Shown here piece by piece: positions 1 through 4,745 of a stretch of 7,143 nt of DNA (positions are counted from its first letter, which is position 1; each line of letters opens with the position of its first letter). The notes under the pieces were generated by a model. It ran no database searches. It had not been told where the DNA came from and worked only from the letters and a program-made list of their open reading frames with translations. The stretch covers positions 1 through 7,143 of the forward strand of contig CAJPTO010000166.1 of NCBI GenBank assembly GCA_905373605.1, read 5' to 3'. Source of the DNA: an uncultured Prevotella sp. (GTDB lineage Bacteria; Bacteroidota; Bacteroidia; Bacteroidales; Bacteroidaceae). Made by a program: the position numbers and the translations under genes.

Positions 1-13
1 ATTATAAAATATG

Positions 14-21
14 TATCTTTG
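14..21 (+). promoter_or_regulatory. Bacteroidetes -7 box (TATCTTTG) upstream of rlmD
   Basis: TATCTTTG matches the Bacteroidetes primary sigma factor -7 consensus TAnnTTTG exactly and is followed by CAG, like other promoters in this window that read TTTGCA. The matching -33 element would lie left of the window and cannot be seen. Transcription would begin near base 28, leaving a leader of roughly 115-120 nt before the methyltransferase start codon. Confidence 0.6.
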
Positions 22-144
22 CAGTTGTGTAGCCCAAGTGCGAACGGGCGTTAAGCGTGCAAATGCTGCGTCGTCATGGCATCAATGGCCTGAACATCGC
101 CGCTACGGCCGCGCTTGGCGTGCGTGTTACACCTTATTATATAT

Positions 145-1572
145 ATGGCAAGAAAGAGAAAAGAATTTCCGATACTCGAAAACGTCACGATAACCGACGT
201 GGCAGCCGAGGGAAAAGCGTTGGCGAGGGTCAACGACATGGTGGTTTTCGTACCCTTTGTTGTGCCTGGCGACGTGGTGGACCTCAAGATCAGAAAGAAA
301 AAACACAGCTATTGCGAAGCCGAGGTGGTGCGATTCATCAAATATAGCGACACGCGAACCGAACCCGTGTGCCAGCATTTCGGCGTGTGTGGAGGGTGCA
401 AATGGCAAAACCTGCCCTATGAAGCGCAGCTGCAAGCCAAACAAAAGCAGGTATACGACCAGCTTTCGCGCATCTCGCACGTGCAACTTCCAACGCTTAA
501 CCCCATCATGGGCTCGCAACTCACCCTGCATTATCGCAACAAACTGGAGTTCGGATGCTCTAACAAACGTTGGCTAACGTGCGAAGAGGTGGCATCGGAG
601 GCCACGTTCGACACCATGAACGCTATCGGTTTCCACATCACGGGGGCGTTCGACAAGATATTGCCCATAGAAAAATGTTGGTTGATGGACGACCTGCAAA
701 ACCAAATTCGCAACGAGATACGCGACTATGCCTTAGCGCAAGGCATCTCTTTCTTCGACCTTCGACTGCAAAAAGGCCTGTTGCGCGACATCATGATACG
801 CAACAGCGACACGGGCGAATGGATGCTTCTGGTGCAGTTTCACTTCGAAACACCCTCCGACAAGCAAACGTCCATGAACCTCCTAGCCCACATGGCCGAG
901 CGTTTTCCGCAGATAACGTCGCTGCTTTGGGTAGACAACCAAAAGTGCAACGACACATTCGGCGACCTGCCCGTACACGTTTTCAAGGGCAACGACCATA
1001 TCTTCGAGGTGATGGAAGACCTCCGGTTCAAGGTGGGTCCGAAGAGTTTCTACCAAACAAACACCCTACAAGCTTACCACCTCTACGATGTGGCGCGCCG
1101 CTTTGCAAACCTTAGCGGCACCGAAACCGTGTACGACCTTTATACTGGCACGGGTACTATAGCCAACTTCGTGGCAAAAAAAGCCAAGAAGGTGGTGGGC
1201 GTGGAGTATGTGCCTGAGGCCATAGAAGATGCAAAAGTGAATAGCCAGATAAACGGTATCGACAACACCACGTTTTACGCAGGCGACATGAAGGATATCC
1301 TTAACGAAGACTTCATCGCCACCAACGGAAGACCCGATGTTATCATCACCGACCCACCTCGCGCTGGCATGCATGCCGACGTTATCGAGACAATCATCCG
1401 CGCAAACCCGCAACGCATCGTATACGTGAGCTGCAATCCCGCAACGCAGGCACGCGACTTGGCCGCACTGGACCAGTGTTATGCCGTGAAAGAGGTGCAG
1501 CCCGTTGACATGTTTCCACATACACCCCACGTGGAGAACGTCGTGTTGCTGGAACGACGCGCCAATTCCTGA
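145..1572 (+). CDS. rlmD: 23S rRNA (uracil-5-)-methyltransferase RlmD/RumA
   Basis: This 475-residue protein belongs to the SAM-dependent RNA m5U methyltransferases (RumA/TrmA/RlmCD family); E. coli RumA methylates U1939 of 23S rRNA. Residues about 8-65 resemble the N-terminal TRAM RNA-binding domain. The [4Fe-4S] cysteines of RumA are all present: C76-x5-C82-x2-C85, with C178 in IEKCW. The methyltransferase part has the SFYQTN motif (Q304), SAM motif I DLYTGTGT (331-338), the acidic strand-2 end VGVEYV, DPPRAG (403-408), the catalytic nucleophile C430 in VSCNP, and E464 in HVEN as the expected proton-abstracting residue. An in-frame ATG at 115 would add ten hydrophobic residues (MACVLHLIIY) not typical of the family, so the ATG at 145, with a basic start MARKRK, is preferred. 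A porin gene follows after 39 nt. The family assignment is secure; the target uracil (1939 versus 747 or another) is inferred from the iron-sulfur RumA-type layout. Confidence 0.94.
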   Translation: MARKRKEFPILENVTITDVAAEGKALARVNDMVVFVPFVVPGDVVDLKIRKKKHSYCEAEVVRFIKYSDTRTEPVCQHFGVCGGCKWQNLPYEAQLQAKQKQVYDQLSRISHVQLPTLNPIMGSQLTLHYRNKLEFGCSNKRWLTCEEVASEATFDTMNAIGFHITGAFDKILPIEKCWLMDDLQNQIRNEIRDYALAQGISFFDLRLQKGLLRDIMIRNSDTGEWMLLVQFHFETPSDKQTSMNLLAHMAERFPQITSLLWVDNQKCNDTFGDLPVHVFKGNDHIFEVMEDLRFKVGPKSFYQTNTLQAYHLYDVARRFANLSGTETVYDLYTGTGTIANFVAKKAKKVVGVEYVPEAIEDAKVNSQINGIDNTTFYAGDMKDILNEDFIATNGRPDVIITDPPRAGMHADVIETIIRANPQRIVYVSCNPATQARDLAALDQCYAVKEVQPVDMFPHTPHVENVVLLERRANS

Positions 1573-1611
1573 CCATCAAGACCCTAGACAACAACTATTA
1601 ACAAGATACTC

Positions 1612-2802
1612 ATGAAACAAAAGGCAATGCTTGCGCTGCTCGTGGCGGCAACAACGCTTCAAGCCAGCGCGCAAACCGGCGATACACCGGCTGAAGAAAA
1701 AAAGCTAACGCTAGTTAGCGACATCAAACTTAGCGGATACATGGTTGCTAAGTACCAGTGGGCCGACCAAGAGGGAGCCGAAAGCAACGGATTTAGCATA
1801 CGCATGGCGCGTGTTTCGCTCGAAGGAAAGCTGCTCTCCGACATCTATTGGAAAACCCAAGTGCAGTTTAACGGCAACACGGCCACGCTGGGTGCTTCGC
1901 CTAGAATGGTCGACGTGTTCGCCGAGTGGCAGAAGTTTAAGCCATTCCGCGTGAAGCTGGGGCAGTTCAAACGCCCATTCACCTTCGACAACCCCATGCA
2001 TCCCATCGACCAAGGCTTCATGGCGGTGGCACAAGGCGTGCAGAAACTATCGGGATTTAGCGACCGAACGGGCGAATCTCCCAGCAACGGACGCGACATT
2101 GGTGTGCAAATACAGGGCGACTTGTTCCCCAACAGCAACGAACGCCCCTTGTTGCATTATCAAGTGGGCGTGTTTAACGGGCAGGGCATCAACATGAGCG
2201 ATGCCGACCAACGAAAGGACATCATTGGCGGACTATGGGTTATGCCCATCAAGGGAATGAGATTGGGCGTGTTTGGATGGACAGGCTCGTATTCTCGCGT
2301 GGGAAACTACACACTTGTAGACCCCAATACGCATAAGCCCATATTAGATGCAGCGAACAAAGAACAAACGGTGAAGGGCAAACAGACGGTAGACAAACGA
2401 AGATTTGCCTTCAGTGGCGAGTATGTTGTTAAGGGATGGACATTCCGCAGCGAATACATCAACAGCAAAGGCTATGGCTTCAAGACGGTTTACAACACCA
2501 AGGCCGACCTGCAAGATGCCAACATCAACTATGCGGTGGGCGACAGGGCGCATGCTTTCTATGCCTTGGCCATCGCACCTGTGGCCAACTTCAACGGGAA
2601 AAAAATACACGTGAAGGCACGCTTCGACCAATATTGCCCCAACGGCGAGAGCGAAACGGCCAGAACACTTTACGAGTTTGGGGTGGACTTCGAACCATCA
2701 CGCATGCTGAAGTTCAGTGCTGAATATGCGCGCGTAAACGACAAGGCATTGAAAACGCCCAACTATAACCTCATTGATTTCCAAATGGGATTGAGGTTCT
2801 AA
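1612..2802 (+). CDS. Outer-membrane porin, phosphate-selective porin O/P (OprO/OprP)-like
   Basis: This 396-residue protein begins with a clear signal peptide (MKQKAMLALLVAATTLQASA), with likely cleavage after ASA at residue 20. The rest alternates polar and hydrophobic residues in short amphipathic strands, as in a beta-barrel, and ends in LRF, the terminal aromatic residue that BamA recognises. Stretches such as DIKLSGYMVAKYQW (37-50), FSIRMARVSLEGKL (61-74), the FRVKLGQFKRPFTFDNP region (112-128), GRDIGVQIQGDLF (160-172) and YQVGVFNGQGIN (183-194) follow the pattern of Bacteroidetes proteins in the phosphate-selective porin O/P family (PF07396). The real solute is unknown; members are often called phosphate porins by homology alone. 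It starts 39 nt after the rlmD stop with no visible promoter between, so read-through from rlmD is likely although the functions are unrelated. No pho-box-like element was recognised. The length of about 400 residues is normal for the family. Confidence 0.88.
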   Translation: MKQKAMLALLVAATTLQASAQTGDTPAEEKKLTLVSDIKLSGYMVAKYQWADQEGAESNGFSIRMARVSLEGKLLSDIYWKTQVQFNGNTATLGASPRMVDVFAEWQKFKPFRVKLGQFKRPFTFDNPMHPIDQGFMAVAQGVQKLSGFSDRTGESPSNGRDIGVQIQGDLFPNSNERPLLHYQVGVFNGQGINMSDADQRKDIIGGLWVMPIKGMRLGVFGWTGSYSRVGNYTLVDPNTHKPILDAANKEQTVKGKQTVDKRRFAFSGEYVVKGWTFRSEYINSKGYGFKTVYNTKADLQDANINYAVGDRAHAFYALAIAPVANFNGKKIHVKARFDQYCPNGESETARTLYEFGVDFEPSRMLKFSAEYARVNDKALKTPNYNLIDFQMGLRF

Positions 2803-2845
2803 ATGCCTTGTCACGCCGATGGGCTGCACACTTAGCAGCTTGTCG

Positions 2846-2872
2846 GCAACAAAGATAAGGCAGGTTTGTTGC
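2846..2872 (+). other. Stem-loop downstream of the porin gene
   Basis: GCAACAAA (2846-2853) and TTTGTTGC (2865-2872) are perfect reverse complements around an 11-nt loop. The element lies about 45 nt after the porin stop. The stem is only 8 bp and AT-rich, and no T run follows, so it is at best a weak terminator or an mRNA 3'-end structure. It could pair to this extent by chance. Confidence 0.35.
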
Positions 2873-2885
2873 TTGTGAAATCGTT

Positions 2886-2905
2886 AACAAGCCAATTGGC
2901 TTGTT
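2886..2905. repeat. Perfect 20-bp palindrome (operator-like or terminator stem)
   Basis: AACAAGCCAATTGGCTTGTT is a perfect inverted repeat with no central spacer. As RNA it could form an 8-bp stem with an AATT loop followed by a weakly U-rich tail, which would suit termination of the porin transcript. As DNA it is a symmetric site for a dimeric regulator. Its right end overlaps TTTG at 2904-2907, a possible -33 element for the small membrane protein gene, which makes an operator role plausible. The palindrome is observed directly; its function is inferred. Confidence 0.5.
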
Positions 2906-2932
2906 TGCTCATGGGCTGGTGCCCCAACTTTA
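2904..2932 (+). promoter_or_regulatory. Weak candidate promoter for the small membrane protein
   Basis: TTTG at 2904-2907 could serve as the -33 element. CAACTTTA at 2925-2932 matches the TAnnTTTG -7 consensus at four of six fixed positions. The 17-nt spacing is shorter than the usual 19-21 nt. It lies about 40 nt before the ATG at 2973. It is the best candidate in this intergenic gap but clearly weaker than the other promoters in the window; read-through from the porin is the alternative. Confidence 0.3.
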
Positions 2933-2972
2933 CGGCACATCTACTTACATAAAAAGACAAGAGTTAGACAGA

Positions 2973-3140
2973 ATGGATAAAAGAAAAGAAAGAAGAGTTA
3001 GTGAAGATGAAAGGATAAAACAGCGCAACCTTAGTTGGCGCGAACGTCGTCGCATCATTGAACGCGTGTTGTTTGTGGTGCTTACCATCGTGGCCATCTT
3101 GATTGTGGCCTACGCGGTGTGGATATATACGGTGGAATGA
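2973..3140 (+). CDS. Small single-pass membrane protein of unknown function (55 aa)
   Basis: I do not recognise a named family. The predicted 55-residue protein has a highly charged N-terminal half, with 13 Lys/Arg and 7 Asp/Glu in the first 31 residues, including WRERRR at 22-27. A single hydrophobic helix follows at about residues 32-53 (start VLFVVLTIVAIL), and only a few residues (TVE) remain after it. By the positive-inside rule the charged N-terminus would be cytoplasmic and the C-terminus periplasmic. The frame is open back to 2901, but the extra 24 residues of the longer version look like translated intergenic DNA. The ATG at 2973 is preceded by a purine-rich stretch, so it was chosen. 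Real coding status is supported by the clean domain layout and the flanking position, not by homology. It stands alone on the + strand after the porin. Confidence 0.6.
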   Translation: MDKRKERRVSEDERIKQRNLSWRERRRIIERVLFVVLTIVAILIVAYAVWIYTVE

Positions 3141-3307
3141 CGTGTGTGTCGTAGCCGTCACGATATTTAGCAACGACATCTTCACTTTTGTAAAGGCAGT
3201 GCTGTGCCCGCAGTAAAGCTAGCAACAAATGTAAAGTGGCTAGCGAAGGGCTTGTTATGTCCTGCCGAACACTTTACGATTACCACATCTTTTCAACACG
3301 AGGTCGT

Positions 3308-3369
3308 CTTAACGGGTTGGCCTTAAAACGGGCCTGTCTTAAATCGGGCCTGTCTTAAAACCCAATTGT
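3308..3369. repeat. Short tandem repeat, 16-bp unit CTTAAAWCGGGCCTGT
   Basis: Two adjacent 16-bp copies occur at 3322-3337 (CTTAAAACGGGCCTGT) and 3338-3353 (CTTAAATCGGGCCTGT), differing at one base. A decayed copy precedes them at 3308-3321 (CTTAACGGGTTGGC), and a partial copy follows at 3354-3369 (CTTAAAACCC then a diverged tail). The array lies outside any gene. Each unit contains the self-complementary GGCC, so neighbouring units can pair weakly. No CRISPR-like spacing is present. The function is unknown. Confidence 0.6.
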
Positions 3370-3456
3370 AAGCCCCCTTTCTTCACGCACATAATTTCAT
3401 GAGATTTATTTTGGGTCAGTCTAAGCCTTGTTGGGAAGAAGGCGTATACAAGGATA

Positions 3457-3480
3457 AAGGGGTGTCTCCCGACACCCCTT
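3457..3480 (-). terminator. Strong hairpin, probable terminator of the flavodoxin-DUF2023 transcript
   Basis: AAGGGGTGTC (3457-3466) and GACACCCCTT (3471-3480) form a perfect 10-bp stem around four bases. Read on the minus strand the loop is GGGA, a GNRA tetraloop closed by a C-G pair, and the stem runs into TTTAT. Read on the plus strand the loop is TCCC, and CACATATT follows. This asymmetry favours a function in leftward RNA, about 186 nt after the DUF2023 stop. It could also stop rightward transcripts from the small membrane protein gene. The U tract is short, so intrinsic termination is likely but not certain. Confidence 0.6.
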
Positions 3481-3666
3481 CACATATTATACAAAAACAT
3501 TATGAATTTTATTTAGCGAACAAGATTAAAAGTTATCGTTATATGATTTTATTTTTGTTGGGCTGTCCGTGCATTTACCTGCGGTACTTAGAAGCAAATT
3601 CGCTCCACTTACATAGTACCACCAGGATTGGTGTTGCGTGTTACCGCTTGCCGAAAAGCCTTTAGT

Positions 3667-4032
3667 CTATTGCGCCATTTTGAAAGTGCGCTCTTTGCGT
3701 TCGCAATAGCGTTCGCACTGTCGGCAAATGTCGTAGCCGAGCATTGCTCCGAGGATAAAATCCTCTTCCGGGCTAAGCTCGTTTAGCGGTCGGTTAATCA
3801 TCATTCGGATGGCGTTGAGGCACTCTTTCTTACCGAAAAACAAGTTGAGGTTCTCTTTCCCCACAGGTTTTATCACGTAGTCGATGTGCTGACGCTCGAG
3901 CCTTGCTACGGCAAATTGCTCGTGTTTCTTGTTGAAGGTGTATAAAACCATCTGTCGCACGCCTTTCTGATACTCATATATATGGTTCATCAGCACCTTC
4001 ATGTCGGCTGGAAGCATTTCTGTCTGCGGCAT
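3667..4032 (-). CDS. DUF2023 family protein (PF09633), partner of flavodoxin
   Basis: This 121-residue protein fits the Bacteroidetes-associated family DUF2023, whose function is not known. Family-like stretches are HIYEYQKGVRQMVLYT (17-32), NLFFGKKEC (63-71) and LSPEEDFILGAMLGYDICRQC (86-106, shown without its full context), followed by a basic tail. There is no signal peptide or membrane segment, so it should be cytoplasmic. C103-x2-C106-x3-C110 near the C-terminus, plus C71, could bind a metal or cluster or be redox-active; whether the family conserves all of them cannot be judged here. The gene lies 88 nt downstream of flavodoxin on the same strand with no promoter motif seen between, so co-transcription is likely. 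The pairing also occurs in other Bacteroidales as I recall, for example Porphyromonas gingivalis. Starts at 4017 and 4002 are also in frame; the first ATG (4032) was kept because the short N-terminal extension is compatible with the family length. Confidence 0.87.
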   Translation of the reverse strand: MPQTEMLPADMKVLMNHIYEYQKGVRQMVLYTFNKKHEQFAVARLERQHIDYVIKPVGKENLNLFFGKKECLNAIRMMINRPLNELSPEEDFILGAMLGYDICRQCERYCERKERTFKMAQ

Positions 4033-4051
4033 AGTCTTTATGTCTTATATG

Positions 4052-4080
4052 GCGGTGGGGTCTGTTTCAGGCCCCACCGC
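4052..4080 (-). other. Intercistronic stem-loop between flavodoxin and DUF2023
   Basis: GCGGTGGGG (4052-4060) and CCCCACCGC (4072-4080) form a perfect 9-bp, GC-rich stem with an 11-nt loop. It begins 40 nt after the flavodoxin stop and ends 19 nt before the DUF2023 start. In the leftward transcript no U run follows (CATATAAG), so it is not a standard intrinsic terminator. On the plus strand it is followed by TGGGTTTTGC. A short competing hairpin is possible in the leftward RNA, because CCCA just upstream can pair with TGGG inside the left arm. Likely roles are stabilising the flavodoxin mRNA 3' end or lowering DUF2023 expression. The structure is observed; the role is inferred. Confidence 0.6.
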
Positions 4081-4120
4081 TGGGTTTTGCTTTATGCAAA
4101 TGTATTTCTTGTACGAAAAA

Positions 4121-4615
4121 TTACAGTGCAGGTTTGATTTCTTCTAGCCATGCATCGATGCGACCTTCGGTCTTATCGTCTTCGTTCACCTCGTCAAGGG
4201 CCAGTCCTAGGAACTTGCCGTCTACAACAGCTTCGCTATCATCGTAGGTATAGTCGTCTGCAGACACTTCGCCCACCATCTTAGCACCGCTTTCTTTTGC
4301 AGCATTGTACAATTCAGCCATTGCTCCGCAGAACGTATCCGAGTAAGATTCGGCATCACCGCAACCGAAAACGGCCACTGTCTTACCTGCCAAGTCGGCA
4401 TCTTTAAGCACTTTCACGCCATCGTACCAGTCGTCTTGCAATTCGCCAGCACCCCAAGTAGAGGTTCCGATGAGCAGATTGTCGTTCTCGGCAACAACGT
4501 CGGCGTTGAAGTTAGCTACGTCAAGGGCTTCTACGCCCAACTTACTTGCAATTGTTTCTGCAATGCTTTGGCAGGTTCCTGTGGAAGAACCATACACAAC
4601 CACCGTTTTTTTCAT
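4121..4615 (-). CDS. fldA: Flavodoxin, long-chain type
   Basis: This 164-residue protein is a soluble FMN-binding electron carrier that can replace ferredoxin, commonly under iron limitation. The phosphate loop is GSSTGTC (9-15). The 60s loop is STWGAGELQDDW (52-63), with W54 where the inner isoalloxazine-stacking Trp lies in Anabaena flavodoxin. The 90s loop is GCGDAESYSDTFC (84-96), with Y91 as the likely outer stacking Tyr. Segment 122-146 (YTYDDSEAVVDGKFLGLALD and beyond) is the extra loop that marks long-chain flavodoxins, and the protein is very acidic as usual. The frame is open further upstream to 4684, but the added residues would cross the promoter. The ATG at 4615 (MKKTVVVYGSS) places the first beta strand correctly. 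DUF2023 follows on the same strand. A TAACTTTG promoter lies about 40 nt upstream. No Fur box was recognised, so iron control is only a family-based expectation. Confidence 0.96.
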   Translation of the reverse strand: MKKTVVVYGSSTGTCQSIAETIASKLGVEALDVANFNADVVAENDNLLIGTSTWGAGELQDDWYDGVKVLKDADLAGKTVAVFGCGDAESYSDTFCGAMAELYNAAKESGAKMVGEVSADDYTYDDSEAVVDGKFLGLALDEVNEDDKTEGRIDAWLEEIKPAL

Positions 4616-4653
4616 TTCAATTCTTAGTTTTAATGTGTTATTGATTACGGATG

Positions 4654-4684
4654 CAAAGTTAAGTACAATTACACAATGGCGCAA
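4654..4684 (-). promoter_or_regulatory. Flavodoxin promoter (-33 TTG / -7 TAACTTTG)
   Basis: On the minus strand TAACTTTG (4661 down to 4654) matches the Bacteroidetes -7 consensus TAnnTTTG exactly and continues as CAT. TTG at 4684-4682 lies 20 nt upstream, the expected place for the -33 element (consensus TTTG; here ATTG). The predicted start of transcription is near 4647, giving a leader of about 30 nt before the ATG at 4615. It sits in the 130-nt gap after the peptidase gene, so flavodoxin is probably transcribed independently of it. Confidence 0.75.
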
Positions 4685-4745
4685 TACCTAGAAATGGTGT
4701 TTTTTTCACCAATGTGCTTGATGTCTGCAATGGGGCTTTGCTTGT

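Larger units (their letters stand above)
3141..3666. other. Intergenic region between convergent genes, no convincing CDS
   Basis: About 526 nt lie between the small membrane protein gene and the convergent DUF2023 gene. The right half (about 3480-3600) is clearly more AT-rich than the rest of the window. The region contains a 16-bp tandem repeat near 3322-3353 and a strong hairpin at 3457-3480. An 88-codon open frame at 3399-3665 on the + strand runs through the hairpin and has no recognisable domain, so it is not called. No tRNA or known structured RNA was recognised, though an unannotated small RNA cannot be excluded by eye. Confidence 0.6.

Noticed and set aside
127..531. Open frame of 134 codons on the minus strand inside rlmD
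   Set aside because: It is antisense to the well-conserved iron-sulfur and TRAM part of rlmD, whose motifs are intact. Many such frames occur opposite real genes here.
2901..2972. Longer N-terminus for the small membrane protein starting at 2901
   Set aside because: The extra 24 residues would overlap the palindrome and the candidate promoter and look like translated intergenic sequence. The ATG at 2973 begins a typical charged tail.
3308..3369. Tandem repeat as a CRISPR remnant
   Set aside because: The 16-bp units are directly adjacent with no spacers, are too short, and no cas gene lies nearby.
3550..3557. TATTTTTG, an exact match to the -7 consensus on the + strand
   Set aside because: It lies in an AT-rich stretch where such octamers arise by chance, has no -33 element 19-21 nt upstream, and would drive transcription antisense into DUF2023 with no gene to serve.
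3399..3665. 88-codon open frame on the + strand between the small membrane protein and DUF2023 genes
   Set aside because: It runs straight through the 10-bp terminator-like hairpin, lies in AT-rich intergenic DNA, shows no domain or signal pattern, and has no upstream promoter match. It reads as a chance frame.
4616..4684. Longer N-terminus for flavodoxin starting at 4684
   Set aside because: The added residues are encoded by the promoter region (-33 and -7 boxes). The flavodoxin fold starts directly with MKKTVVVYGSS at 4615.
4695..4711. TGGTG / CACCA inverted repeat around a T run downstream of the peptidase gene
   Set aside because: The stem is only 5 bp and the T run lies in the loop, not after the stem, so it does not look like an intrinsic terminator on either strand.
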